Position numbers and translations under genes: made by a program
The notes under the pieces: model-generated
What the model saw: only the letters and a program-made list of their open reading frames with translations
Database searches by the model: none
What the model was told of the DNA's origin: nothing
Part shown: one piece after another, positions 38,506 to 48,971 of the stretch
Numbering within the stretch: the stretch's first letter is position 1
Layout of the letters: each line of letters starts with the position of its first letter
Assembly (NCBI GenBank): GCA_963704405.1
Contig: OY969903.1
Span: 3,472,001-3,536,000, forward strand
Length of the DNA stretch: 64,000 nt
Source: MFD01213-c1 sp963704405
GTDB lineage: Bacteria > Planctomycetota > Phycisphaerae > Tepidisphaerales > Tepidisphaeraceae
Direction of reading: 5' to 3'

Positions 38506-40169
38506 TCATCCCCCTGCCGGCGGGGGTGTGGACTGCGCTGATTCGGGGTTGATTCCCTTTAAGGCGATATCGCCCGCGGCGCGGCGAGTTGCCCATTCAA
38601 CGAGTGTGCGCACGCCCCATCCGGTTGCGCCTTTGGTGTAAAACGGCATTTCTTTATCGGTATCTGCAACGCCAGCGATATCCAGATGCGCCCACGGGAC
38701 CGATCCATCCGCCGGCACGAAATAGCTCAGGAATGCTGCGCCCTGCAGCGGATGCGCGTCGCGACCGGCAGAATTTACGATGTCCGCGGGGTCGGATTTC
38801 ATCTGTTCTCGCTGTTCGTCACCGAGCGGCAGCCGCCAGAATTTTTCACCGGCGTTGTTTGATGCGTGAGATAACTCGCCTACGAGCGCATCGCTGTTGC
38901 TCATGACACCTGCCATCGTGCGGCCAAGGGCGACAATCACACCGCCGGTCAGCGTTGCCAGGTCCAGCACTGCGGCGGGCTTGTAGGTTTCAATCCCCCA
39001 CGCCAGCGCGTCACCGAGCACCAACCGCCCTTCGGCGTCAGTGTTTGTCACTTCAACGGTCACGCCATTGTACATGCGAAGAATGTCGCCGGGGCGGTAG
39101 GCCGTCTCGCTGATATGGTTTTCAGCACTGGACAAGATGCCGACGATGTGGATCGGCAGATTTAATTTCGCGACGGCGTACATCATTCCGAGCACTGCCA
39201 TCCCGCCGCATTTGTCGAAGATCATCCGTTGCATCTTCTCGGCAGGCTTGATCGAAATGCCGCCGGTATCAAATGTGATTGCCTTCCCCACCACCAGCAG
39301 CGGCGCTCCGGCATTCTTTCGCTTGCGCCGGAATTCCTGCCCGCTGGACCATTCGCCTTTCCATGTTCCAGCACAATCATCCGCGGCGGTGTCATCCGGC
39401 TGCCCGCTCCGACTGCCAGAATTCCCCCCATTCCCAGCCGCGCCATCTCCTTTTCATCGAGCACGCGGATTTTCAGTCCCACTTCTTTCGCAAGCTGCTG
39501 TGCGACCCTGGCCAGTGAAGGCGGGTTGATATCATTGCCTGGCCGGGAAGCGATCGTTCGTGCAAAATTTTGTCCATCGGCTATCGCCACGGCGCGATCG
39601 AGCTGCTCGCGAATCGCGTGCGATTCATCCGTCACCAGGGTTAGTTTCACTGGGCCGGATGCATTCTCATCCTTCGCCGCCGTCCCCTTGTATTCGCGAT
39701 AGCTGAAGCTCCCCAGCATAAACCCGCCGGCGATGCACGCCGGCGCCAGGTCTTCTCCGCCGCCCGCCGGCTGCGCACCGGGGACTCCCGGCAACGTCGC
39801 CGGTGTCTTAGGCACAATCACCGCGAGCGATTTAAATTTCCGCTTCCTCACCGTCTTGGCGAGAATCCCTCCCGCTTCTCGAAGACATTCACAGGAAAAC
39901 TGTTCGCGATTGCCCAGGCCGATCAGGATCAGTCGCCGCGGCTTAGTTCCCTCCAGAAGCTGCAACGTCACCTCGTTCGACTTTCCTGTTACCCCGCCGC
40001 TCTGAATCAGCGCCCGCACCGCAACGGCCAAATCCTTCCCCAGAACATCATCTTTCATATCCGCCGGCTGCGTCTGCTTATGGATCAGGACTGCAACAAC
40101 ATCCGTATCTGCCGGCGGCGCCGACTTGATCGCCACTTTGACATTCGTACTGGTTGGGAGCATCCGCAT
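38506..40169 (-). CDS. pepA: Leucyl aminopeptidase, M17 family (frame broken near 39356)
   Basis: The start at 40169 opens an M17 N-terminal domain; ICs such as RPGNDINPPSLARVAQQLAKEVGLKIRVLDEKEMARLGMGGILAVGAGS follow. After MIVLEHGK the first frame degenerates, while the next frame reads GEWSSGQEFRRKRKNAG and then VGKAITFDTGGISIKPAEKM (metal-binding Lys/Asp) and NTDAEGRLVLGDAL (Asp, Glu, catalytic Arg), ending at 38506. One base lost in an AAAGG(G) run at about 39354-39360 explains it. Restored length about 554 residues; PepA is a hexameric two-zinc or manganese enzyme of the cytoplasm. A start inside the second frame would lack the N-terminal half. Confidence 0.88.
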
Positions 40170-40352
40170 ACCTTTCCATCAGGGTTGAAACCGAACGAGT
40201 ATAAGAATGCGCCGGCAACGGGAAAGGCCCGTGCGATCAAGTCGTATCGGCGAGGGGACATTCCTGTTTCCTCAGCCCATGCAAGCAGGGCGCAACGTCT
40301 AATTTCTCGTTCTATTCGTGCATTTCACCGCCCGCTTTGTATTCTGCCCGTA

Positions 40353-41666
40353 ATGTCCGCTTCCCCCGGCGAACCCATAAAACCGCGGTCTTATCGTGAT
40401 GACGCGATGGCCATCCTGCTGCGCCTGCGCGAAGCCGGCCACATCGCCTACTTCGCGGGGGGGTGCGTCCGCGACACACTGCTGAACCTGGAGCCGAAAG
40501 ACTGGGATGTGGCGACAGATGCCCCGCCGGCGCGCGTGCAACAGCTCTTTAAGAATACCCAGGCCGTGGGCGCGGCGTTTGGGGTTATCCTCGTGCGCCA
40601 GCATCAAAGTATGATCGAAGTCGCGACCTTCCGCACCGACCTCGCCTACCGCGACGGCCGCCGGCCGGAAGGCGTGCAGTTCACCACCGCCGAGGAAGAC
40701 GCCAAACGCCGCGACTTCACCATCAATGGCCTGTTCCTCGATCCTGTCGCCAATCGCATCATCGACTACGTCAACGGCCAGGCCGACCTGCAGGCCTGTC
40801 TTCTCCGTGCCATCGGCGTGCCCGATGATCGCTTCACCGAAGACCACCTGCGCCTGCTCCGCGCAGTGCGCTTCGCCGCACGGTTTAATTTCAAAATCGA
40901 ACCCGCCACGGCAGCCGCAATCATCAATCATGCCCATCAGCTTCCGCGCATCAGTCCGGAGCGCATCGCCGACGAACTCCGCCGAATGTTCACGGCTCCT
41001 ACGCGCGGTACCGCGTGGGAATTGCTCTGGTCCCTGCAACTGGTTCAGCAGCTCTTCCGTTTCCAAACTGCCAGTGGCAACGGGTCATTCGATCCGTCGC
41101 GATCCATCTTTATCGCGCTCGGAAACAGCAACCCCATTCTTTTCGGTCTGTCCCTCGCCGCGGCATCGCTGGATTATCGCTGGCAACTTGCCGACCGCCC
41201 CCCGGATATCCTCCCCTGGCTTACAAAAAACGAAATTGCCAAGACCGCTCGCGCGATGCGGCAGACCCTGAAAATCAGCAACGAAGAATCCGATATCCTC
41301 CAGGGCACGCTCAGCGGCGTAGCCACTCTCCTTTCCCACCCCGCTCCATCGCTGGCCGCCAAAAAACGATTCCTTGCCACCCCTACTGCCGCAAGTGCCC
41401 GTCATCTCCTCAGCGCCATCGACGCCGTCGGCCTTGGCTGCACAAAAATCCCCCTGTTGCAATCTGAATTAGCAGCCCTGGAGAAAACCGAATATGCCCC
41501 CGCGCCCTTGATCACCGGTGATGACCTCACCGCCGCCGGGGCCCATCCAGGCCCTGCATTCAAGCTAGCGCTCGACGAAACCTACGACGCCCAACTCGAA
41601 GGCCGCATTATCAATCGCGACGATGCAATGACGCACGCGATGCAAATTATTTCGCGTCATACATAA
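40353..41666 (+). CDS. CCA tRNA nucleotidyltransferase / poly(A) polymerase family protein
   Basis: 437 residues from the ATG at 40353; the longer in-frame opening at 40080 runs over pepA and its upstream region and is not homologous. The nucleotidyltransferase head domain shows YFAGGCVRDTLLNLEPKDWDVATDA (GG motif and the DxD metal pair), FRTDLAYRDGRRPEGVQFTTAEEDAKRRDFTINGLFLDP and EDHLRLLRAVRFAARFNF. The C-terminal half is less conserved. It adds CCA to tRNA 3' ends, or A tails if it is a PcnB-type enzyme; the two are hard to separate without phylogeny. No Shine-Dalgarno is visible. Confidence 0.88.
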   Translation: MSASPGEPIKPRSYRDDAMAILLRLREAGHIAYFAGGCVRDTLLNLEPKDWDVATDAPPARVQQLFKNTQAVGAAFGVILVRQHQSMIEVATFRTDLAYRDGRRPEGVQFTTAEEDAKRRDFTINGLFLDPVANRIIDYVNGQADLQACLLRAIGVPDDRFTEDHLRLLRAVRFAARFNFKIEPATAAAIINHAHQLPRISPERIADELRRMFTAPTRGTAWELLWSLQLVQQLFRFQTASGNGSFDPSRSIFIALGNSNPILFGLSLAAASLDYRWQLADRPPDILPWLTKNEIAKTARAMRQTLKISNEESDILQGTLSGVATLLSHPAPSLAAKKRFLATPTAASARHLLSAIDAVGLGCTKIPLLQSELAALEKTEYAPAPLITGDDLTAAGAHPGPAFKLALDETYDAQLEGRIINRDDAMTHAMQIISRHT

Positions 41667-41946
41667 GGTTTTGTCACTGCCGCTTTCCACTTCCCCTGTT
41701 ATGTCGGGGGAAGCGAGGGGAATTGCCCGGTGCCTTGGTGCTTTTGGGCGCTTTTGGCGCTTGGCGGTGATTCAATTGAATTTTTAGAAGCACCCAAGAC
41801 GAATAATTGCTCAACGCACCAAAATAGTCCCACCCAGCGCCAGTAGATGCCACGAACAATTTCAACCATTATTCTCGCTGCGCATCAAAAGCGGCTAGAA
41901 TTTGATCTGCCGTTTTACGGAAAAAGAACGTTATTCAGGAGCCAGC

Positions 41947-43869
41947 ATGAATTTGCGATTATCCGCTTGTGTGTTGCTGCTGTCCGCTGCCGTCTGTGCG
42001 GCCAAGTACGCGGCGAATCCGACAACTGCGCCGTCGGCAGTTGCCGGCGCTACAACCATGCCAACAACCGGCCCCACCGCCACGGGCGCAACCACTCTGC
42101 CGGTAAACATCAGGGCATCCATTCACGATCTCGCACAAAAAATCCGGCAGCTCGACGAAGATGAAGAAAAGCTGCCCAAGGTCGCCTACTTTGATCTGAA
42201 CCGTCCCGTCGTCGAGAAGCCCGCCGACTTCAGCCTGTTCGACTCCGAGCCCGGCCTGACGCTCCGCTCGCTCATCGAGCGCCTCCGCCATGCCCGTGAT
42301 GACCAAAGTGTCCGAGCCGTCCTGCTGACGCTTAGCGATCCCGGAGTGAATCTCGCCCAGGCCCAGGAAATTCGCGACGCGCTCATCGATCTCCGCCGCG
42401 CGGGCAAACAAACTTTTGTTTATGCCGACGGCTACGACACCGACTCTTACACCGTCGCCACCGGCGCAACCAACGTCTGCATGCTCCCCGGCGGCGAAAT
42501 CATGCTGCCCGGCGTTGGCATTGAAACGATGTATCTCAAAGGCCTCTTTGACAAGCTCGGCGTCAAGGCCGACTACGTCCAGATCGGCGAATACAAAGGC
42601 GCCGATGAAGAGTACACCCGCACTGCCCCCAGCGAAGAATTCCGCGGCGAACTAAACAAGCTGATGGACTCCCTCTACACCCAGGTTGTCGATGGGATCA
42701 GCCTCAATCGCAACTTGTCCAAGGAACAAGTCAAAGCCGTGATCGATGAATCCATTCTCACCGCGCAAGCCGCCAAGGATCGCGGATTCGTCGATCATCT
42801 GGTGGATGAGGACGGGCTCCGCGACCTGATTTCCCAGGAGCTCAGCACCAAGGTTCAACTCGTGAAGGACTACGACGCCCCCAAGCGCGATCAAATAGAT
42901 CTTTCCAGCCCCTTCGCGCTCTTTTCATTGATGATGAAGCGCCCAGCCGAATCATCCAAGCCGACAGTCGCGATCGTTTTCGCCAGCGGTGTCATCGTCG
43001 ATGGTGAAGGCGGGGGCGGCCTGTTTGGCGGCGCGACGATCGGTTCTGAAGTCATCCGTCGCGGTATGCGAGAAGCGTCTCGCGATGACAACATAAAAGC
43101 CATTGTCATTCGCATCAATTCCCCCGGCGGCAGCGCGCTGGCGAGCGAAGCCATGTGGCAATCTGTCCGCCGGGTGGCAAAGGACAAGCCCGTCATCATC
43201 AGCGTCGGCAGCATGGCCGCCAGCGGTGGGTATTACCTCGCGTGCGCAGGCGATCATATCTTTGCCGATTCATCCGCGATTGTCGGTTCCATCGGTGTCG
43301 TCGGCGGGAAATTTGTCATCAAGGATCTCTACGACAAGCTCGGCCTCACCACCGAATCATTCACCCGCGGCCGCAACGCCGACCTGTTCAGCTCCACCAC
43401 CACCTTCAGCGATGGCCAGCGCCGCATGGTCACCAACTGGATGAAACAAACCTACGACCAGTTCACCACCCGCGTGATGACCACGCGCGGCGGCAAAATC
43501 AAAGATATCGACCAGGTCGCCCGCGGCCGCGTCTTCATCGCGCAGCAGGCCCGCGACCTCGGGATGGTTGATGAAATCGGCGGAATCGACAAAGCCATCG
43601 CCTATGCCGCCGACAAGGTCAACCTGAAGGCGGACGACTATGACGTTCGCATCGTCCCCGCTCCCAAGACACTCGCCGACTACATCAACGGCAGCAGCGA
43701 AGATGCGCAGAGCCCGATTCAACCTAAGGTTGAAATATCCGACGCCTCCATTTTCAAGGCCCTTTCACCAGGTGTGAGGTCGATGGTGGGCGAACAGTTG
43801 CAGATGCTCCAGCTACTGCAGGACCGCCCGGTCGTGCTGGCGGCGCCATTTGCTATCCGCGTCAAATAG
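41947..43869 (+). CDS. sppA: Signal peptide peptidase SppA, 67K type
   Basis: 640 residues; AGGAG at 41937-41941 selects the ATG at 41947 over one 15 codons earlier. A signal sequence (LRLSACVLLLSAAVCAA) is followed by an Ala/Thr/Pro linker and two S49 domains. The general-base Lys lies in IGEYKGADE of the first domain (about residue 217) and the nucleophile Ser in SMAASGGYYLACAGD of the second (about 426), the tandem arrangement of the E. coli enzyme. SppA digests leftover signal peptides at the cytoplasmic membrane. It appears monocistronic. Confidence 0.95.
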   Translation: MNLRLSACVLLLSAAVCAAKYAANPTTAPSAVAGATTMPTTGPTATGATTLPVNIRASIHDLAQKIRQLDEDEEKLPKVAYFDLNRPVVEKPADFSLFDSEPGLTLRSLIERLRHARDDQSVRAVLLTLSDPGVNLAQAQEIRDALIDLRRAGKQTFVYADGYDTDSYTVATGATNVCMLPGGEIMLPGVGIETMYLKGLFDKLGVKADYVQIGEYKGADEEYTRTAPSEEFRGELNKLMDSLYTQVVDGISLNRNLSKEQVKAVIDESILTAQAAKDRGFVDHLVDEDGLRDLISQELSTKVQLVKDYDAPKRDQIDLSSPFALFSLMMKRPAESSKPTVAIVFASGVIVDGEGGGGLFGGATIGSEVIRRGMREASRDDNIKAIVIRINSPGGSALASEAMWQSVRRVAKDKPVIISVGSMAASGGYYLACAGDHIFADSSAIVGSIGVVGGKFVIKDLYDKLGLTTESFTRGRNADLFSSTTTFSDGQRRMVTNWMKQTYDQFTTRVMTTRGGKIKDIDQVARGRVFIAQQARDLGMVDEIGGIDKAIAYAADKVNLKADDYDVRIVPAPKTLADYINGSSEDAQSPIQPKVEISDASIFKALSPGVRSMVGEQLQMLQLLQDRPVVLAAPFAIRVK

Positions 43870-44000
43870 ACCGGAAACTGATTTGTGATTTTGCTCAAAA
43901 CCGCCTGCTGAGCCTGCGCCTCCATTGCATAACCCGGTCGGCATGTGATTTGCCTATTCCTTGCGTCGGTCCGAACCGGACTAACAGAAAGGATCTGACC

Positions 44001-44144
44001 ATGTTACACCCCGCAATGTTTGAGGCTGCCACCCTGATCGTCCCAATGGCGGCCGCCGGATGGGCCTTCCTTTATTACATCTTTGGCGGCGGCTTCTTCG
44101 GCGCCATCATTCTCTTTGTAGTGCTGAAGATGTTCGGAAAGTAA
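44001..44144 (+). CDS. Small hydrophobic membrane protein, 47 residues
   Basis: AAAGGA at 43988-43993 gives a clear start at 44001. The product is one long or two short helices (ATLIVPMAAAGWAFLYYIFGG and GAIILFVVLKMFGK) ending in Lys. No family recognised. The strong ribosome site and good hydrophobic pattern support it as real. A hairpin at 44163 follows. Confidence 0.6.
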   Translation: MLHPAMFEAATLIVPMAAAGWAFLYYIFGGGFFGAIILFVVLKMFGK

Positions 44145-44162
44145 AAAACAGCATGAGCGCCT

Positions 44163-44193
44163 CGCCCGTGTCGAACGAAGATGGACACGGGCG
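44163..44193 (+). terminator. Hairpin after the 47-residue membrane protein gene
   Basis: CGCCCGTGTC (44163-44172) pairs perfectly with 44184-44193 around an 11-nt loop. It lies 18 bases after the stop codon; there is no T tract, so its role as a terminator is uncertain. Confidence 0.4.
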
Positions 44194-44362
44194 CTGGCGC
44201 CATTCCATCAGGCATCATTGCCTGTCCCCACCTTTTGCTTCCTCATTTTTTGTGAAGATTTTGCCCGGCTCTTTGTAACTGAACAGCCAAGTTGCGTTTT
44301 CCCCCGCCTGCGCTATTGTGTTCACAACCGCGCGGCGGCCACCGGCACCAAGGGCTGTTTTC

Positions 44363-44893
44363 ATGTTCAGCTTCGGCAAGCAAGAATCTGGCGTTGGACC
44401 GCGCGTCAGCAGCCGCCTCTGCACCGACAAATTTAACGGCAAATATCCCCATGTGGGCCTTTACGACTGCCTCCTTCGAAAAGTCTGGGTCTGCAAGCCC
44501 CTTGCCGGCCAGGCCATCCGCACCTCCCATGCGCGATTGATCACCGCAGCCGAAAACGCCGTCAGCACCGTCTGGAAAGATCGCTTCCTCTGCTTCTGGT
44601 TCTATACCCCCAACACCGGTGAAGGCTACATCCACGGTTATCCCATCGAATGGGAAGAAGCCCACCTTCTCGTCCGAATCGACCCACACTGGGACTACGA
44701 CCGCCAGCGGCCCGTTCCCCCTGAACTGCAAGATCATGTCGATGACAATCTCGAGCGCCAGTTCCGCCACGGCGAGCGCATCCTCGATTTTTATCGCGCT
44801 GCCAGGCTCAAATACCCGATGAGCCTGCATTACATCGGCCAACAAGCCACTGATTCACAGTTCTACGTCAAACGACTCGAGCCCAAGAGGTGA
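44363..44893 (+). CDS. Hypothetical protein, 176 residues
   Basis: AAGGG at 44350-44354 supports the ATG at 44363; an ATG 15 codons earlier is possible. The protein begins MFSFGKQESGVGPRVSS and is rich in aromatic residues in the middle (FLCFWFYTPNTGEGYIHGYPIEWEEAHLLVRIDPHWDYD), with an acidic and basic helical C-terminus. No family, signal peptide or membrane segment recognised; probably a soluble cytoplasmic protein. Confidence 0.65.
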   Translation: MFSFGKQESGVGPRVSSRLCTDKFNGKYPHVGLYDCLLRKVWVCKPLAGQAIRTSHARLITAAENAVSTVWKDRFLCFWFYTPNTGEGYIHGYPIEWEEAHLLVRIDPHWDYDRQRPVPPELQDHVDDNLERQFRHGERILDFYRAARLKYPMSLHYIGQQATDSQFYVKRLEPKR

Positions 44894-44895
44894 AC

Positions 44896-44977
44896 GATTT
44901 TGGATTTGGATCGCGGATTTTAGATTGGAAAACCTTGCAACCATTCTGCTTTCAAACTCCATCCGCAATCCAAAATC
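44896..44977 (+). repeat. Imperfect inverted repeat with GATTTTGGATT arms
   Basis: The left arm at 44896-44918 and the right arm at 44961-44977 are inverted copies of GATTTTGGATT...GCGGAT, with 6 extra bases in the left arm. It starts just after the stop of the 176-residue gene. The heptamer-like pattern resembles small dispersed repeats seen in bacterial intergenic DNA; only this copy was noticed here. Confidence 0.45.
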
Positions 44978-45040
44978 AAAAATCCCCAACCCCTGCTGTT
45001 GTTGCCGCCCTCCTGGTGCCGATAATGTTTGAAGTAACCC

Positions 45041-45361
45041 ATGCCCGTACTCCGAACCGTCCAACCCTCGCCTCCTTCCACCCCTCAACAGGGTGAACTT
45101 CCCCGCATTCTGCGCCTTCAGGTGCCGGTGATCGTAAAACTGGCGGAGCGCAAGCTTCTCCTCTCCGAAGTCATGCGGCTGGGCGTCGGCGCCATCATTG
45201 AGTTCATCAAAAGCAGCGAAGAACCCCTCGAACTCATGATCAGCAATAAAACCATCGGCGTAGGTGAAGCCGTAAAAGTCGGTGAAAACTTCGGTCTCCG
45301 CATCAAACAAATCGGCGACGTCAAACAACTCATCGCCTCCCTCGGCGGCGAAGCCCGCTGA
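45041..45361 (+). CDS. FliM/FliN-family flagellar motor switch-like protein
   Basis: 106 residues. After 20 polar residues it is a single SpoA/FliN C-terminal domain: ILRLQVPVIVKLAERKLLLSEVMRLGVGAIIEFIKSSEEPLELMISNKTIGVGEAVKVGENFGLRIKQIG, matching FliN in length and pattern. FliN forms the C-ring of the flagellar switch. No other recognised flagellar gene is in the window, so it may be an isolated flagellar gene or a SpoA-domain protein with another role. Only a weak Shine-Dalgarno sequence precedes the ATG. Confidence 0.82.
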   Translation: MPVLRTVQPSPPSTPQQGELPRILRLQVPVIVKLAERKLLLSEVMRLGVGAIIEFIKSSEEPLELMISNKTIGVGEAVKVGENFGLRIKQIGDVKQLIASLGGEAR

Positions 45362-45520
45362 ACCAGTCACACGCCTGCGGTCTCCCGAAAAAGAACACGC
45401 GCGGCCGACATCCAAATCCTGCACAACGCCTTCTCTGCCTCAACGATAATTGACGCTGCCGCCCCCACTTCTATAATGCCGCCACCCACCCCAAAATCGG
45501 CGATGGGAAGGAGTCCGTGA

Positions 45521-48513
45521 GTGTACGATCGCGGCATCGCCATTGCTCTGGCCGCTTTGGCTAACCTTGTTCTTCTTGGCATTTTCTCCGCCTCCGCAGC
45601 GGCACAGCCGTCCCAATTGCCCGCCGACTCGCTCCAAATGTCCGCCGGACAGGCCACCTTCTGGAGCGATGCTCAAACCAGCATTGTCGAACTTCACGGC
45701 CCCGTCAGCATCGAACTCGATCATACAAAACTAACCGCCCGCGACGCCGTCGTGTGGCTCAGCCCCGCGCCCCACGGCGTGCTCGACGAACAGCGCGTCG
45801 AAATTGCCCTCATCGGTGACGCCCGCCTTCAGCAGGAAGCCATTGTCCGCACCGAACGAAACCTCCTGGTCAACGCTGTCGTACGCGGCAATATCCGCCT
45901 CATCGCCGACCGCTCCGCGAAAGACGATCACGATTCGTCACTCTACATCCAGGCGCTGGCCCTGCGGGAAGGCCGCACTGTCCTTACCGCCCCCGCTCCG
46001 CGCCCGGCAGTTTCCCGCAGCGCCGCTGGAGTGATTCGATGGCGTTGCGCACGCCGTCTCCCACCCCGCCTCCCCCGCCGCCGCTGCATCCGACGCGGTT
46101 CCTTGAGATCAATCTCGACCGCTACGACACGCAGCGCACCACCGACGGCAAAATCGCCTTTGTCATCACCGGCGGTATCACGCTCCGCTATCGCGATCCA
46201 AAACAAAACCTCATTGAGTTCCAGGCGGATAAAGTCGTTCTGTTTTCCAACCTCGAAAACTTCCATGATCTCGACAAGGCCGGCAATGGCAAAGAATTCA
46301 TGGCCGACCATATTCTCTCGGCCTATTTCGAAGGCGACGTGCGCGTTTACACCACACCCGCCAGCCCGATCCAGAATGAACTGCAAATGCGGGCCGAGCG
46401 CGTCTATTACGAATTCGCCACCGATCGCGCCATCCTGACGGACGTCGTCTTCCACACCGTCGACATCCAGAAGCAGATCCCCATCTTCATGCGTGCTCAA
46501 ACCATGCGGCAGCTTGCCCAGGGCGAATACAAAGTTGACAATCTCGAGCTCACTACCAGCGGCTTCGCCCGCCCCACCTACAGCCTCGCTGCCGAAAAAG
46601 CGTATATCCGCGTCGAACCCAGCGGCGACGCGGCTGAAGGCGACCGCGTTTCCTTTTCCGCCAACAACGCTACTTTCAAAACCTTCGGCCTCCCGATCTT
46701 CTACCTCCCTGCCGCCGGCGGCACGATGACCAGCCGTGGCGGACCCCTCCGCGGTTTCTCCGTCGACAACAGCAGCGATTTTGGTTTTGGCCTCCGCACC
46801 GAATGGGGCCTGTTCGAATCACTCGGCAAGCCGCCTCCGGCCGATCTCGACGCTTCCTATCGCCTCGACTACTTCGACAAGCGGGGCCCCGCCGGCGGTT
46901 TCGACGCCAAATATGCCGGAGGCTTCGTCACCGAAACCACCAAAGACCCGTGGAATTTTCTTGGCGATATCCACGCTTATTTCGTCAACGATCACGGGAC
47001 CGACACTCTCGGCGCCGCCCGCGCCACGGTCGATCCAACAGATGAGTTCCGCGGCCGCGCCTATATCGAGCATCAGCATTTCTTCCCCGATGACTGGCAG
47101 GCTCAGGTGCGCCTCGGGTGGGTCTCGGACGCGAACTTCCTCACCCAATGGTTCCCCGAGGAATATCGCAATGGCCTGCCCCTTGATGAATCGATCTATC
47201 TGAAGCATCAGAAGGATTCAGAAGTCTTCACCCTGCTCGCCGAGTGGCAGCCTAATGATGTCATCACCACTGCCGACAACGTGCAGGAGCAGCGCGAAGT
47301 CGAACGCCTCCCCGAAGTCGGTTACCACCGCGTTGGCGACAGCTTCGCCGATGATTCCCTCACCTTCTTCAGTGACAACACCGCCGGTGGTTTGAAATTC
47401 TCAGAGAGCAGCGCCACACTGCGCCAACAAGGGTTCTATCCGCCGGTCGTCCTGCCCGGGGTTCCCTCATACGCCTACACTGGCGATCCCGGAGATATCA
47501 CCTGGCGCGGCGACTTCCGACAGGAGATCGACTGGCCTATCAATGCCGGTTCGATCAAAGCCGTGCCGTATGTCTTTGGCCGCTACACCGTTTATTCACA
47601 AGGCGTGCAGCCCGTCACCCCCGCAGCGCCCCTCAAATCGCTGCTCACAACGCCCGTCCAAACCACCAGCGATCAAAACCGCATCATGAGCGGCATAGGC
47701 ATGAAGCTCAGCACCGCATTCTGGAAGGTCGACAACTCGATTGATTCCAATCTTTTCGACGTGCATCGCGTCCGCCATGTCATTGAGCCCGAAGCAAACT
47801 TTTTTGCCAGCGCGCAGACCGTCGATCAAAACCGCCTGTTTATCTATGATGAAAATGTTGACGCCGTGAATGACATTCAGGCCGTCCAGCTTGCCCTTCG
47901 CCAACGCTGGCAAACCAAGCGCGGCGGGCCCGGCCGGTGGCGCAGCGTCGATTTCTTCACCTTCGACGTCACCGGAAATTTCTTCGCCAACCAGCCCGAC
48001 CCCCGCTTCCGCGACCCGGTCGATTTCCGCGGGCTCTTTTTCTCAACCCTCCCCGAAGCCAGCCTTCCGCGCAACAGCGTCAACTTCGACGCCCAGTGGC
48101 GCATCAGCGACACCATGACCCTCCTCGCCGACGCCTCCCACAATATCGACAAAGGGAAATTCGCCACCGGCTCCATTGGCCTCGCCGTCCAGCGCGGCGA
48201 ACGCCTCTCCTACTTCGTCGGAAACCGCTACATCTCCGACCTGAACTCCAACATCACCTCCATCGAAATCTCCTACGAACTCACCCAAAAATACGTCATC
48301 TCCCTCGCCCAGAGTTTTGACTTCGGCCAAAACAAAAGCGTCTTTTACAGCGCCACCCTCTCCCGAAAGTTCGACCGCTTCCAGGCCGGCATCTCTGTTT
48401 ATTACGACCAGACGACAAATAACCAGGGGTTCTCCTTCACTCTCGTCCCTTACGGCCTCCGCCGAGGTTTAGGGTCGGATGAACTGAACTCGGTTGTTGC
48501 GGGGAAATACTGA
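45521..48513 (+). CDS. LptD/OstA-like outer-membrane protein (frame broken near 46003)
   Basis: AAGGAG at 45508-45513 sets a GTG start at 45521. A signal peptide (ALAALANLVLLGIFSASAAAQ) precedes an OstA/LptA-like jellyroll (ATFWSDAQTSIVELHGPVSIEL...). After TVLTAPAPRP the first frame turns into Arg-rich nonsense, while the next reads GSFPQRRWSDSMALRTPSP, a proline run, then FLEINLDRYDTQ and the LptD barrel region (LPIFYLPAAGG, GRAYIEHQHFFPDDWQAQ, SDANFLTQWFPEEYR) to 48513. One C lost in a GCGCCC run near 46001-46006 explains it. LptD inserts lipopolysaccharide into the outer membrane. About 997 residues when restored. Followed by a 58-bp palindrome. Confidence 0.82.
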
Positions 48514-48570
48514 TGAAACGTGGCGGTCAGCCTCAGGCGCCCGGGATGAATCAACGATGGGACATGCTTG

Positions 48571-48628
48571 AGAGCCTCTAACCCAACCTTCCGCGCGTCG
48601 ACGCGCGGAAGGTTGGGTTAGAGGCTCT
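48571..48628. repeat. Perfect 58-bp palindrome between convergent genes
   Basis: Bases 48571-48599 are the exact reverse complement of 48600-48628 with no spacer; the centre is GCGTCGACGC. It lies between the convergent lptD-like and Rieske genes. It could fold into a 29-bp cruciform or hairpin and stop transcription from both sides, though no T tract follows. Nineteen bases of the arm recur at 32959-32977, so it belongs to a dispersed repeat family. Confidence 0.9.
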
Positions 48629-48634
48629 TAAATT

Positions 48635-48957
48635 TCAAAACGTCGGCAACTGAACCTGCACAAGAGATAGTCCCTCACGCGGGAGCAATCTGACTTTATA
48701 CATATCAATCGCCACCCCCGGTGATCCGGCAACTCCCCCGTTCGCAGATTAAACGCCCATAAATGCAGCGGACAAACTACACACCCCTGCTCCACAAACC
48801 CGCTCGCCAGGCTCGCGCCGGCGTGCGGGCAGGTGTTGTCCATCACTGAAACTTCCCCGGCGTTTAAAAATACAGCGAGCTTAAATCCGTCCACCTCGAC
48901 GTATCTTCCCTGACCCTCTTCCAGCTCATCGAGCCTGCACAAAGAAACCCAGCTCAT
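48635..48957 (-). CDS. Rieske [2Fe-2S] ferredoxin-like protein (frame broken at 48715-48719)
   Basis: About 107 residues when restored. The cluster-binding motifs are complete: CPHAG (CxH) and CPLHLWAF (CxxH), as in the small Rieske ferredoxins related to NirD. After NLRTGELPDHRG the open frame gives a Cys/Arg-rich tail ending at 48628, whereas the next frame reads VAIDMYKVRLLPREGLSLVQVQLPTF and ends at 48635, the expected beta-strands of the fold. A base missing from the C5 run at 48715-48719 explains the break. Likely a soluble electron carrier; partner unknown. Confidence 0.85.
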
Positions 48958-48971
48958 GGTGATTCCAAACC

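Noticed and set aside
40080..40352. Long N-terminal extension of the CCA-adding enzyme
   Set aside because: The extra frame is antisense to pepA and its promoter region and has no homology features; the family begins at the ATG at 40353.
44243..44845. A 200-codon open frame on the minus strand
   Set aside because: It is antisense to the 176-residue gene, which has a Shine-Dalgarno sequence and more natural composition.
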